A DNA stretch of 64,000 bases from Apoderus coryli (GCA_911728435.2 OU452199.1:22082860-22146859), one strand, 5' to 3'; numbered from the stretch's first letter, positions 32,275 through 43,594 are shown. Program-made: numbers and translations. The notes: a model not told the origin generated them from the sequence alone.

Positions 32275-33156
32275 TTTGAAACACTAAAAATTATAATATA
32301 TATTCATGTTGATGGTATTTTTCTTCTATAGTAAGGTATTATCGCTCCAGGTCAAAATATAACTCTTTGCTTTTCTGTCTATACGTTTCGTTTTAATATA
32401 TAAGGTTCTTAGGGACATCTAAAATATAAGTACAGGACATGTCCAAAACAACAATTGTTTGCTTTTCTCATCTGAATTCGAAATTATTATATTTATTCAG
32501 GGCGATTCATTGTTAAATGCCCATGTTTTAACACTGTATTTAGATCCCCTAGGCGGTTAGGAATCACCGAGAGTATCACCTATATTAATGGTTCAAAATT
32601 AATAGTAACCAAGGTACAAGTAAAAAAAAACCATCATGCGGTGTGTAAAGGAGCAGCAAAAATAAGAGAAAATAAGTTAACTATTCTAATAACTATAATA
32701 CTAGTTATTCATTTTTTATTGTTAAAATTAAAAATGTTTCAAATCTTAGCTTTATCCATAAACGAAACGTCCAAATAGCAAGTAAAGAATACCTAAACAA
32801 AAGAAAAAACATTGGTCAAAAACGGTTACATAAGGATTTTTAGATTTGTTTTTGAATCATGTTAAAAATTGCCACAAAATGTTCATAATATGAAGAATAT
32901 GGGGGAAATTTAAGGGTTTTGTAACGGCAGTTAGTATGCAGGATTTCCGAGGCGATGCATAACTAATCAATAAAGACCGGATTTTTGCATTTTGAATATT
33001 TTATATGCATACTTTGTGATTTTAAAGAAAAAAATTCATATTTTAAGAACTATTGCATATTGGTTTGAATAAAACACGTCTACTCCAATTCAAACCAATA
33101 TCAATCACTTCTCGCTAAATGGATTACTTCAGAAGACTATTGCATATTATATAAGC
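32275..33156. other. gene-free AT-rich DNA
   Basis: Nothing recognised on either strand. Confidence 0.5.
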
Positions 33157-33528
33157 ATGTTTTCGGATTTCTGTGTTCTTTTCGCAACTTTTATAGTCGC
33201 ACGCCATGTTGCCTGTCGAAGATTGGTATTTCCCCAAAAACACACACATACTACACCTTTTATATTCACTGCCTCATATTTGTTATACAGTTTGTCAGTA
33301 TTATTGTGGTTGTTAGTTGTCGTTTATCGTAGTCGCAGTTGCAAGGGCAAACAAAGTGAAGTAGTCACAATTCGTAGTGAAAACATCGTAAAAATAAGGA
33401 ATAGTATGGGCACTGTTTTCGGCACCCTTTGTTTTGCATTTATAGAGAGATACCGTCTATCGAGACATGCAGCAATAAAATATAACAGCTCGAGCGTAAT
33501 ACGGGGGCATCTATGCACGCATGTTTAA
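33157..33528 (+). CDS. unrecognised 123-codon open frame
   Basis: Starts at ATG (MFSDFCVLFATFIVARHV). One hydrophobic stretch near residues 40-58 (FTASYLLYSLSVLLWLLVVV) could be a membrane segment; the C-terminal half is basic. I recognise no family. It sits in DNA that is slightly less AT-rich than its surroundings and ends before a dispersed repeat, so it may be an unspliced exon, an element relic or chance. There is no supporting promoter or splice evidence that I can read. Confidence 0.2.
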   Translation: MFSDFCVLFATFIVARHVACRRLVFPQKHTHTTPFIFTASYLLYSLSVLLWLLVVVYRSRSCKGKQSEVVTIRSENIVKIRNSMGTVFGTLCFAFIERYRLSRHAAIKYNSSSVIRGHLCTHV

Positions 33529-33709
33529 AAATTATTCTTACGAGGGCGGTAAAAATGATATAATCGTTGTTATTTAAATTAAGTAGATAATTTTCAAATT
33601 AAAACCATTACATAAAAGCTTTTTTTATTTATTTTACACAAAATTAGCGATGTTTGATGTTTTACAAAAAAAAAAAATGTAACAAAGATATACTTACAAA
33701 AGAAAAATA

Positions 33710-36358
33710 AACTAGCTGTTGCCCTCGAGGCACGAATAGCTCTCCATATTTAAGTGTAAAAGTAATAATTTTATGACCTTTTTGTCATTTATCTAAATTT
33801 AATAAATTTTTGTTTTGTTTTAGCCATCAGCTATTTTTTTTTGTATCGGGTTTTGTGCCTTTTTCTTTTCTTTGGAGGCACTATTTATATGCAGATATTT
33901 TATATTTCAGATCTAGGCCAAATTCTTGAACGCAAATTAATTGATTTTTTTTAGTTTTATTATAAAATTTATTTTGCCCCCTTTTCTACTATTTACGAAC
34001 GCCTATGTAAACAAAATTGTTATGCTGCATGTTGTAGGTTATCCGTTAAGTGGTTTTTGAGTTATCACGGATACATATTTTTTCTGACCCTTTTATAGAA
34101 TTTTCACGGACGCCTATGGAACATTAATTTTTGTCGTGTATTTTTAACACCAATTCAACTAGTTAAATATAAAATTTTTTACATTTTCATTTTTTTTTCG
34201 TTTTTGACCCTTTTTTTAACACTATTTTCGAACGCCTGTGTGAACTATTTTTTTTATGTAACATTTTTTAGGTTATATTCTATCACAACTATAAAAAATT
34301 ATTCAATATTTCGGATAAGTTTAAGAACTATGATTTTTTAAATTTTTGAACCCTCTTTTAAACCCCTTGCCTACGCTCAATGTTAATCACCACCTATAAA
34401 TATCCTGTAGTATTTTCGTACCAAATGTGGTTAAAATCCGTTAAGTGGTTTTTGGATACAAATTTTTGGATACAAATTTTTTCTGACCCTTTTATAGAAT
34501 TTTCACGGACGCCTATGGTACATTAATTTTTGTCGTGTATTTTTAACACCAATTCATCTAGTTAAATATAAAAATTTTTACATTTTAATTTTTTTTTATT
34601 TTACCCCTTTTTCTACTATTTACGAACGCCTATGTGAATAAAAATTTTATGCTGCATTTTTTAGGTTATCTTATATCAAAGCTATATATAATTAGCCAAT
34701 TTTTCTGGTATATTTGGGAAACATTTTTTTTTCGTTTCTGACCCTTTTTTTAACACTATTTTCGAACGGCTGTGTGAACTAATTTTTTTATGTAACATTT
34801 TTTAGGTTATATTCTATCACAACTATAAAAAATTATTCAATATTTCGGATAAGTTTAAGAACTATGATTTTTTAAATTTTTGAACCCTCTTTTAAACCCC
34901 TTGCCTACGCTCAATGTTAATCACCACCTATAAATATCCTGTAGTATTTTCGTACCAAATGTGGTTAAAATCCGTTAAGTGGTTTTTGGATACAAATTTT
35001 TGGATACAAATTTTTTCTGACCCTTTTATAGAATTTTCACGGACGCCTATGGTACATTAATTTTTGTCGTGTATTTTTAACACCAATTCATCTAGTTAAA
35101 TATAAAAATTTTTACATTTTAATTTTTTTTTATTTTACCCCTTTTTCTACTATTTACGAACGCCTATGTGAATAAAAATTTTATGCTGCATTTTTTAGGT
35201 TATCTTATATCAAAGCTATATATAATTAGCCAATTTTTCTGGTATATTTGGGAAACATTTTTTTTTCGTTTCTGACCCTTTTTTTAACACTATTTTCGAA
35301 CGGCTGTGTGAACTAATTTTTTTATGTAACATTTTTTAGGTTATATTCTATCACAACTATAAAAAATTATTCAATATTTCGGATAAGTTTAAGAACTATG
35401 ATTTTTTAAATTTTTGAACCCTCTTTTAAACCCCTTGCCTACGCTCAATGTTAATCACCACCTATAAATATCCTGTAGTATTTTCGTACCAAATGTGGTT
35501 AAAATCCGTTAAGTGGTTTTTGAGTTATCACGGATACAAACTTTTTCTGACCCTTTTATAGAATTTTCACGGACGCCTATGGTACATTAATTTTTGTCGT
35601 GTATTTTTAACACCAATTCATCTAGTTAAATATAAAATTTTTTACATTTTAATTTTTTTTTTATTTTACCCCTTTTTCTACTATTTACGAACGCCTATGT
35701 GAATAAAAATTTTATGCTGCATTTTTTAGGTTATCTTATATCAAAGCTATATCTACTTAGCCAATTTTTCTGGTATATTTGGGAAACGTTTTTTTTTTCG
35801 TTTTTGACCCTTTTTTTAAACTATTTTCGAACGTCTGTGTAAACCAATTCTTTTATGGAATATTTTTTAGCTTATATTGTATCACAACTACGAAAAATTA
35901 TTCCATATTTCGAATAAGTTTAGGAAATATATATTTTTTATATTTTGACCCCTTTTCCACTATTTACGAACGCCTATGAAAGTAAGTTATTCATGACACA
36001 TTTTATAGGTTATATTCTATCAAAACTATAAATAACTAGTTAATATTTCTGCTATTTTTAAGAAATACGTTTTTTTTTAATCTTTTTTACCCCATTTTAC
36101 ACCATTTTCGAACGCCAATGTGGTCTAATATTTTTTGTTCAATATTTTAAGTTATATTCAATTAAATGAGTAAAAAATTATGCAGTATTTCGGATAAGTT
36201 TAAGAACTATGAATTTTTTTAATTTTTGAACCCTCTTTTAAACCCTTTGCCTACGCTCAATGTTTCCCAAAATCTAATCAGCTCCTTACCATGTCCAATA
36301 GTATTTTTGTACCAAATCTGGTTAAAATCTGTTAAGCGGTTTTTGCGTTTTCGTGGAT

Positions 36359-36389
<31 letters not shown>

Positions 36390-36390
36390 T
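33710..36390 (+). repeat. dispersed insect repeat with internal tandem arrays and (GACA)n tail
   Basis: Begins near TAGCTGTTGCCCTCGAGG and ends in CGTGGATACAGACAGACA with about seven GACA units (36360-36390). Such a start and tail are familiar from dispersed repeats in insect genomes. The body is built of ~120-140 bp units with the words GACCC(C)TTTT and ACGAACGCCTATGTG. TAGCTCTCCATAT near 33733 recurs in reverse near 36505-36520 just beyond the tail. No protein is encoded that I can recognise; 35779-35979 and 36226-36423 are T-rich chance frames. Confidence 0.65.
34190..35790 (+). repeat. three tandem copies of a 534-bp unit
   Basis: The segment GTTAATCACCACCTATAAAT starts at 34382, 34916 and 35450, an exact 534-bp spacing. 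Copies 1 and 2 are almost identical; copy 3 diverges after about 35520. Each 534-bp unit contains four of the older ~130-bp subunits. Confidence 0.9.
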
Positions 36391-36664
36391 TTTTTTAAAA
36401 CTACTTATTTATGTATAAAATGACCAAAAACAAGTATTTCCGGTGAAATTAAAAAAAATTTTTTTTTCATGAAACTAATTAATAGTCTCCATATATACAT
36501 ATATGATATGGAGAGCTAATAAATTGAAAAAGTACAAAATTACATATACTTAATTCAGTATTTAATAAATTAAAACATAGGTATGAAACACAATATTTTA
36601 GCACATCAAAAAAGAGAAAAGATATATTTGTAATAATATATATTTTATATAGACCTTTAATCGA
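36391..36664. other. AT-rich spacer, probably including the J4 3' UTR
   Basis: Contains a short hairpin (TCTCCATATATACATATATG around 36486-36516). No clear poly(A) or microsatellite tail of J4 could be placed. Confidence 0.4.
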
Positions 36665-38111
36665 TCAGCTATATTGTATGTAAACTAAATAAATGTTGTA
36701 TAAAATACTTTGCAGATTTCTTCTGTTAAAAAGGGATATAAGATCATATTTCCTAAGATTTAATTCATAGTTGGATTGGTGACTATTATATAGAGCGTAA
36801 TTGGATTGTCTCACAAACTTTTTCTGAATCCTCTCCAGCATCAAAATATATAATATATACATTGGTGACCAAATCACACTGCAGTACTCGAGTCTGGCTC
36901 TAATGAATGTATTATAAAGTAAAGTTAGTGTTTTTTTATATTTAAATTGTTTGCTGTTTCGCAGTATGAAGCCTAGGTTTCGATAGGACCTATTTGTGAT
37001 ATGAATTATATGGTTTGTGAAACTTAATTTATTATCAAATATTATACCAAGGTCTTTTACTGAATCAGTTTTCGAGAGCAGGCAGTTATTTAAAGTGTAG
37101 GGGAATCTAATTGGTGTTTTTGAATAGGTGTATGTCATGACTTTACATTTGTTTATATTGAAAGGTAGCTTGTTTTGTATTGACCACTGATAGATATTAT
37201 CTAAATCATGTTGAAGTTCACGAGAGTGGAAATGATATTCAACAGCCATACAAATCTTCATATCATCAGCGAATAATGAACATTTACTAGACTTGATTAC
37301 CGCTGTTATGTCATCGATGAATATAAGAAATAGAAGCGGACCCAATGGACTTCCTTGAGGAACACCTGACTTTGAAATGAAAACTCTAGAATCTGAATTT
37401 TGTATCGATACGAAAAGGCTTCTATTTGATAGATACGATTTAAAAAATTTACATAAGCTATCAGAGAAGGACTTATTTTTTAACTTATTTATAAGAAGTG
37501 TATGACTAACTTTGTCAAACGCCTTTTCAAAGTCGGTGTAGACAACATCTAGTTGCTTACCCTCTGCCAGTGTGTCCGTTGCAATAGTTACGAAGTCTAA
37601 ACGATTTCCAGTTGTCGACCTATTTCTTCGGAAACCATACTGAACATCTACCAACCGATTTTTCATGTAAAACTCCATTTTAGTGGACAGTAAAATTTCA
37701 AATACAATGGCTATATTTGACAATATTGCTATAGGCCTGTAGTTTGTAATTTGGTTACAATCTCCATTTTTAAAGATTGGACTTAGTTTCGTTATTTTGA
37801 GTGAATTTGGAAATAATTGTTTAGTTAAGGCAATGTTGAAAATTATACTTAGTGGTTCTTTTAATATATGTCCACATCTCTTTGATTATATACCTTGGAA
37901 TTAGGTCGCACCCTTTACACTTTTTTCGTTTCAGAATTTGTATGGCCTTACCAACTTCATCAGGAGTAATGTTATCTATGGAAAAGTACGGTTCGGAATT
38001 TTCGTGTGAGTCATCTGCATTAAATACATTTCCAGACTCCTCATATACAGATTCAAAGTAATTTGCGAATGCTTCAGCTATTTGACAGAATTTTTTGCTA
38101 TTTTGATACAT
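36665..38111 (-). pseudogene. J4 ORF2, reverse transcriptase part
   Basis: RT blocks: EVGKAIQILKRKKCKGCDLI, then a frameshift near 37850, PLSIIFNIALTKQLFPNSL, KLSPIFKNGDCNQITNYRPI, VQYGFRRNRSTTGNRLDFV, motif A VVYTDFEKAFDKVSH, motif B KSGVPQGSPLGPLLFLIFI, motif C SLFADDMKICMAV (both Asp kept), INKCKVMTYT, KDLGIIFDNKLSF, RARLEYCSVIWSP. The catalytic residues are intact and only one frameshift is apparent in the RT. Confidence 0.88.
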
Positions 38112-38112
38112 T

Positions 38113-38775
38113 TCAGAAGGTATTTATTTCAGAGTTTTGGTTTTGCTTTGATTTTATAAAACACCAAAATTGTTTAGGATCTGTATGTATAGGGGTTTCA
38201 AATCCAGAAATGTACTCACTGTATGATTTTTTTATATCTATTTTTATTTTTGATCTTAGAAATTTAAAGTCATCTAAACATTGCTGGAGTTTGGTCCTTT
38301 TATAGTTTTTTAAATTTCTTTCCTTAGATTTGATGTCCAATATGGTATCCAATACCAATTCAAAAAACTCATCATACTTATTGAAGTTTGTGTTTGGGGG
38401 GATATAAACTAAAAAGACTAAAAGCGATCTGGAATATAGACCTATTTTTATACAAATAAAATCAATTGATGAAGGATTCTGCAACTTAGCATCAATCTTT
38501 TGGGCACTATACATTTTATTCACTGCACAGAGCACTCCACCTCCTCTTTGTTTTTGTGTTTGTTTGGCGTCTCTAGCAGACCTAAAAATTTCATACCTGG
38601 TGTCAAAAAGTTCCCCGTTGTAGATTCCGTCATGAAGCCAGGTTTCCGTTAATCCAACAACATCAAATTTGCACTGGATCGCGTTAAGGTAGAAGTCACT
38701 TGTTTTCGTGCGGAGGCCCCTAACGTTCTGGTAGTAAACTTCTAGTGAAGATATTTTGCTTCTTGTATTAGCCAT
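38113..38775 (-). pseudogene. J4 ORF2, endonuclease with internal in-frame deletion
   Basis: From ATG 38775: LEVYYQNVRGLRTKTSDFY, FDVVGLTETWLHDGIYNG (Glu kept), KQRGGGVLCAVNKMYSAQ, LVFLVYIPPNTNFNKYDEFF, then the frame jumps directly from LVLDTILDI to the post-endonuclease linker KSKERNLKNYKRTKLQQCL and FWCFIKSKQ. The GDFN, DL and SDH blocks that should lie between are missing, so the nuclease is dead although the frame stays open. It ends 2 bases before the next open stretch. Confidence 0.83.
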
Positions 38776-38825
38776 TGTAGTTTATTTTGCGTCTGTGTTG
38801 TTCTAGCTTTCTCTGGTATGCTTGG

Positions 38826-39754
38826 CATGAGTAGTCTATTGCAGAATGTTCTCGATCTGGTAATCCAAGCTTTTTACAATTTGGACAATCATATGTAGTC
38901 TTTTCTTTGCAGTCTGTAGCTCCATGATTTCCACCACAGAAGTAACAAAGAGCTTGGTTTTTACAATATTTTGAGACATGCCCAAATGAACAGCATTTAA
39001 AACATATAGCAACACTTAGGTATTCTTGTATATTATCACATTTTTGCCAGATTAAAATATAAATTTTCTGCTCTCATAAAAACTTAAATATGTCAGGAGG
39101 TGCTTGAAATATCCAGTTTTCCCTGTTGGGATTTCTACATTTTCTTTTAGTTTTAAATTTTAATTTTTGTTTTATAATTATTCCAAATTCACTGGTTAGA
39201 GTTTAATTTTGTTTCACTAGTTCTTCAATGAACTCATCTACAGTATAACCAGCTTCTATCCCAGTTATCAAAAACATTGGATCTGAGTTTAGTAGTTCTC
39301 TTGCTTCAACATTTTAACTTTTAGATAAGACTGTTGACAGTTTCTTCTGTTGTTCAGATGAATTACATTCAAGTATGACTGCGTCACTTCTTAATTTTTT
39401 TACTGTTTTGAGTGGTCCATTTATAACTGCAACGCTTATGTCTTCTTTTATTTTACGTAATACCTTTGTTGGATCAGTTTCGTCGGATACCTTGACTATG
39501 GTCTCGTGACGGTTCTGGATGGGAGGGGTTTTCCAAACACCTTGTACGGCGCTACGAGTTTCTCGTATTTGAGGGGATTTGGCAGCCTGATCAGCATATG
39601 AGCAGGCAGTCCTTGTTGCCAGATTATTTAATTTAAATGTATCAATAATTGTTTTAATTAAATCGTTTTCTGCTTCTAGGATTCCCATGCGATGTACCAT
39701 TTCGGTGAGATATTTGTTGATATCATATATAGCAAGTGGAATTTGGTGATACAT
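38826..39754 (-). pseudogene. J4 ORF1, gag-like protein with CCHC zinc knuckles
   Basis: The ATG at 39754 opens MYHQIPLAIYDINKYLTEMV, with a short coiled coil, TVKKLRSDAVILECNSSEQQ, and a break near 39314. After damaged sequence, three knuckles can be read near 38830-39010: CFKCCSFGHVSKYC, CYFCGGNHGATDC and CPNCKKLGLPDREHSAIDY with its last Cys. Knuckles of this CX2CX4HX4C type are typical of Jockey/I ORF1. The knuckle part is outside any long ATG frame. Confidence 0.78.
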
Positions 39755-39871
39755 GCAAAGTCGCTTAAAATTCCGATCTTCTGGACTTAAAACAGATCGA
39801 TTTCGTTTCCTACTACTTGTAAGATTATTACATTATCTTCTTCATTGTATGTGTTCGGCGTTATCTTTTAC

Positions 39872-40671
39872 CAGGGCCGTTCCTGGCGAGCGTGCAGGAC
39901 GTGCATGCACGCAGGCGCAAAATTTTAGGGGCGCAAAATCGACGGTCATTCAAGATATTCGTTATTACTAATTCAAAATCAAAATAAAAATTTCTCGATT
40001 TTATCATTTCAATAAGTAGGTCTAAACATTTTACGAAGCGTTTGCCTTAGCACAAATTAATGTGTTCTATGCGCAATTTCGTTGGTGGAAGCCGTATATA
40101 GAATAAAGGATACCGCCTCTCTTCCGTCGGTCCGGCGCGACGGCGGCGTTTTATATAGCCCGTTATTTATTATGCTGCTTTTCGCTGCCGGCTTAAACAA
40201 AAGGGATGAAATTATGTAATTTTGAAAATTTAGAATCGGACTTAATTAAAGAATCATGTGTAAATCTAGATACCGGATTGCAAGTTGAGCTTAATGGAGT
40301 GATATCTAAAGACATTGAAGACTTAGATTTACATAATGAAACTTCAACATATAACATTATTAATCCTAAAAATACTACTGATTCAACCTTTCCCATAGAC
40401 ATTTTAAATTATATAACTAAAAAAAATCTACAGTCTCTCTTTCCAAATTTATTTATAGTCTTACCTTACATTACCCATATCAGTAGCTTCAGGTGAAAGA
40501 AGTTTTTCTAAATTAAAACTAATAAAGAATTTTTTAAGGACATCTATGAGTCAAGAACGCCTTTCAGAGTTGGCCATTATTTCGATTGAAAATAATATTT
40601 CTGAGGCTCTTGATCATAATCAGATGATCAACGAGCTTGCATCCGTGAAAGCCAGACGCGTTTTGTTTTAG
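39872..40671 (+). mobile_element. hAT transposon remnant (5' end and dimerisation domain)
   Basis: CAGGGCCGTTCCTGG at 39872 looks like a hAT-type terminal sequence, followed by a GC-rich leader with AGGGGCGCAAAA. The coding remnant lies at 40206-40671. A matching right end (CGGCCCTG-like) was not found; GGCCCT near 41790 is a weak candidate. Confidence 0.6.
40206..40671 (+). pseudogene. hAT transposase C-terminal (dimerisation) domain
   Basis: First frame ends LQSLFPNLFIVL; after a frameshift near 40460 it continues LTLPISVASGERSFSKLKLI, NFLRTSMSQERLSELAII and ENNISEALDHNQMINELASV to KARRVLF and TAG. This is the hAT-family C-terminal dimerisation signature (ASGERSFSKLKLIK... SQERL) shared with ZMYM1-like transposon-derived proteins. 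The catalytic core is absent. Confidence 0.85.
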
Positions 40672-40864
40672 GTATAAATGTATCGTTCCTTTTTTTGTTT
40701 TGTTTGTTACAAAAACAGTATTTTTGAAACGTTTATTTTTTTATTAAAATATTACCTACCATATAAGTAAGTGGAGAAGGTTATCCATGTTTTCTCAAAA
40801 TGGTGTGGTTGTATTACGAAGTAAAACGAGCACGAAGTCAACACCACTACTTTATTATAAAGTC

Positions 40865-40899
40865 AGGGACTAGTTTCGGTCAATGACCATCATCAGCCT
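40865..40899 (-). ncRNA. hammerhead ribozyme motif, left arm
   Basis: Minus strand: stem I AGG, core CTGATGA, extra T, stem II GGTC-ATT-GACC, core GAAA, CTAGTC with GUC cleavage triplet, and CCT closing stem I. All conserved core bases are present. Confidence 0.7.
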
Positions 40900-41056
40900 A
40901 GGTTTCGTTGTTTAACAAACTTAAGAGTTATCTCCGACAATGATGTGCAGAGTGAGTATTAAAGTATGGAGTCATTTACATGAAATTTGGCAACGTAAAA
41001 CTTGATTCAAATCAATTTATTATACAACTTTGTGTAATTGTTAATGGTTTTATAAT

Positions 41057-41091
41057 AGGCTGATGATGGTCATTGACCGAAACTAGTCCCT
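41057..41091 (+). ncRNA. hammerhead ribozyme motif, right arm
   Basis: Same sequence as the left-arm motif, on the plus strand. The two copies point away from the internal segment, so a transcript from either direction would carry one active-sense motif and one antisense copy. Confidence 0.7.
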
Positions 41092-41152
41092 GACTTTATA
41101 ATAAAGTAGTGGTGTTGACTTCGTGCTCGTTTTACTTCGTACCATATAAGTA

Positions 41153-41796
41153 CCTACTAGGTAAAATATTACTTTGTGTTTTTGTTATTGTTTACTTTAT
41201 TTACGTTAATTTTTTTTTCTTTTTTTAATAAGTTACTAGGTTTCCAAATGAACATTGTTTGTTTTTATATTTATCAAGCGATATTACAATTTATTCTACT
41301 ATTATAATATAATCCTACGATAAAACAGAGTTTATTAAGCCATAGGTAGTTCAGATTTTAAAAAGACGTGTTTTTTCGTGTACCTACCTAAGTATGGTTA
41401 ATATTCTACACTAGGTAGGTACTTCTATTTAATTTCGCCAAATTTCAAACCGTTTCTGTCTTTGAAAGGCCATTAAATTTTAGAAAATTCGAATTTACCG
41501 CGATTTCAATTTCCAGCAGTTACTGTCTTTTGGCATGGGACAGCTGATGTAGCGGGATATAGCAGTATTTTTTGCGCATATCACAACATGCAGTTAGCTT
41601 GTATACGTGCGTCGTAAATTAAACCATTTTTAGCCTCAATAGCGAGTTAAACGGTTTACGGGTCGATGTAGGACACTACCTAGTTCCTAAATATCAAAAC
41701 ATCCAAAAATAGTAAAAAATTGAGTTAGGAGGTTAACACATTTAACCCACGAAATATCAAAACATCACAAAATAGTAAAAAATCTGGTAATGGCCC
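41153..41796. other. gene-free stretch with a short duplication
   Basis: AAATATCAAAACATC followed by AAAATAGTAAAAAAT occurs near 41690 and again near 41752. Nothing else is recognised; part may be the 3' region of the hAT element. Confidence 0.45.
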
Positions 41797-41935
41797 TCGC
41801 CTGACAACATTGCATGAGTTTATGATTTTTTTTGACCTGTCACAGTATAATAGTATTACAAATCATCGTGATGAAATTTTTGATTTTGTCTTATTCAATT
41901 CTGATTGTCATATAACACATGTCACACCACCAAGT
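41797..41935 (+). pseudogene. small endonuclease fragment of a non-LTR element
   Basis: Reads GPRLTTLHEFMIFFDLSQYN then SITNHRDEIFDFVLFNSDC and HITHV. The pattern (aromatic-rich turn, N-x-R-D/T-x-x-D-x-V-L-x-N) is that of the block before the final SDH in Jockey-like endonucleases. It is about 45 residues long and ends where the Gypsy sequence begins. Confidence 0.5.
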
Positions 41936-42520
41936 GCGCTGCGTGCAAGTCCTCCAGCAGACTGCTTCTCAAACATGTTGGTATTATTATTCTATGCCCC
42001 AGACTAAAACATCATTATTTACTGATATATCGTCTTTTTTACGAGCGTAGGGCTTTAAATTTTCAAGTATATTAGCAGGCCACTCATTATCTTTAACGTA
42101 TTTTAAGACCTGACTCAATTCTCTACACTTTGACGTTTCCATTCGAACTTTATCATTGTCTATCGGCCAATTACAGTCATTCTTAACAAAATTAATTATT
42201 TCACACTTGCCTGAGTATTCCTCATCAATAACGTTCACTTTTTGATGTGCTCTGCTTAAATAGTCAGCCATTGAGTTCTTTTTGCCCTGTATGTATTCGA
42301 TTTTATACGAAAAACTAGCCAAATAGATCGCCCATCTAGTTATTCTAGAAGTATACATACGTGGAATCTGCTTGTGTTCTCCCAAAAACATTACCAATGG
42401 TTTATGATCTGTTCTAAGGGTGAAACACTGACCTCGAAGGTAATCCTCGAACTTCATAACTGAGTAGTAAATGGCCAAGGCTTCCAAGTGGATGGTGCTA
42501 TATTTTTCTTCACTTAGCAT
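41936..42520 (-). pseudogene. Gypsy RNase H and start of integrase
   Basis: EEKYSTIHLEALAIYYSVMK, FTLRTDHKPLVMFLGEHKQI (RNase H Asp), IPRMYTSRITRWAIYLASF, YIQGKKNSMADYLSRAH, ending VLVWGIE. A frameshift at about 41995 leads to HRIIIPTCLRSSLLEDLHAA and HL, the beginning of the H2C2 zinc region of the integrase, after which the sequence stops being Gypsy. Confidence 0.85.
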
Positions 42521-42692
42521 CAGCGTTCTTGAAACACATGCGATAGGCTGCTCTATACCGCTTCTTGTAACGTGACTTAGCGTACCAGCTATGCCTGCGC
42601 CCGATGCGTCCGTAGTCAGAATCAGAGGTAAGCTAGGATCAAAATGACATAATATTTTCTGCTATCTTCTGCTTAATAATTTCAAAACTATT

Positions 42693-43594
42693 TTAACATT
42701 CTTTAGTCCACACAAATTTGGCGTATTTTTTTAGCAATAGGTACATAGGTTTCAATAAACTCGCCAAATTGTATACAAATTTTGAATGATAGTTAACTAA
42801 ACCAACAAAAGACCTTACCTCATTTGCATTTTTAGGCCTTGGTGCATTTTGTATGACTTTTGCCTTGTCATCTGTCTTTTGCAATCCTCGCTCGCTGATT
42901 TTATGCCCCAAATACTCAATCTCTTCCTGGAAGAATGCACATTTTTCTTTTTTAACTGTCAAACCTGCATCATTTAATATTCGGAACACTTTCTCCAATG
43001 TCTCGAGGTGCTCCTCGTCCGTCGATCCCGTCACTAGAATATCATCGGTGAAACAACTGACATTTTCCACACCGGTAAACAGTTGCTCAATAGTGCGCTG
43101 AAAAACAGCCGAGGCAAGGCTGATTCCATATGGCATGCGTTCCATTCTATATACTCCTCTATGTGTCGACAAGGCGAGCCAAGATTTAGCATCTTCATCA
43201 AGTTCCATTTGCGCGTAAGCTGCGGACAGATCTATTTTACTAAACGCTTACCTTTATGCAGTTTTGAAAAGATATGTTATATTCGTGGAAGCGGATACGT
43301 CACTTCTACTATATGCTTGTTAACTGTGTGCGTGTAATCGCCGCACACACGTATATTTCCATCCGTCTTGGGCACTATTACTAAAGGTGTACCCCAGGCG
43401 TTGTTTTCAATTGGTTTTATTACTCCCAATCTCTCCAGACGATCCAATTCTGCTTCCACTGCCTTCAGATAGGCCAACGGCACCGAACGTGGTCTACAAA
43501 ACACTGGTTTTGCGTCCGGTTTCAACTGCAATTTAATTTTAGCATATTTAAATAAGCCCAACTCCTTATCAAAAATATCACTATATTTATTCAT
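42693..43594 (-). pseudogene. Gypsy reverse transcriptase
   Basis: KPVFCRPRSVPLAYLKAVEA, RLGVIKPIENNAWGTPLVIV, then a frame break near 43250, MELDEDAKSWLALSTHRGVY, MPYGISLASAVFQRTIEQLF, SCFTDDILVTGSTDEEHL (F-x-DD active site with both Asp), GHKISERGLQKTDDKAKVI, VRSFVGLVNYHSKF. A short part between 42520 and 42693 linking RT to RNase H is out of frame. The active-site residues are intact. Confidence 0.88.

Larger units (their letters stand above)
36665..39754 (-). mobile_element. non-LTR retrotransposon J4 (Jockey/I-type gag ORF1), decayed
   Basis: Minus-strand order: ORF1 with zinc knuckles (38826-39754), endonuclease fragment plus linker (38113-38775), RT (36665-38111). It differs from J1, J3, J5 and J6 in having a gag-like ORF1 with CCHC knuckles. 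The endonuclease has lost its C-terminal half. The 3' end is not defined. Confidence 0.85.
40758..41152. mobile_element. 371-bp retroelement-like insertion with mirrored hammerhead arms and 12-bp TSD
   Basis: ACCATATAAGTA occurs at 40758-40769 and 41141-41152. Between them, 40815-40899 and 41057-41141 are perfect reverse complements (about 85 bp), separated by 157 bp of unrelated sequence. Each arm contains one hammerhead motif. Inverted terminal duplication, target duplication of this size and hammerheads together recall Penelope-like elements. No RT or GIY-YIG coding sequence is present. Confidence 0.75.

Noticed and set aside
33157..33528. Confident host gene
   Set aside because: No family, splice or promoter evidence; kept only as a low-confidence frame.
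36360..36390. (GACA)n run as a CRISPR-like or satellite array
   Set aside because: It is a plain tetranucleotide tail of a dispersed repeat without spacers.
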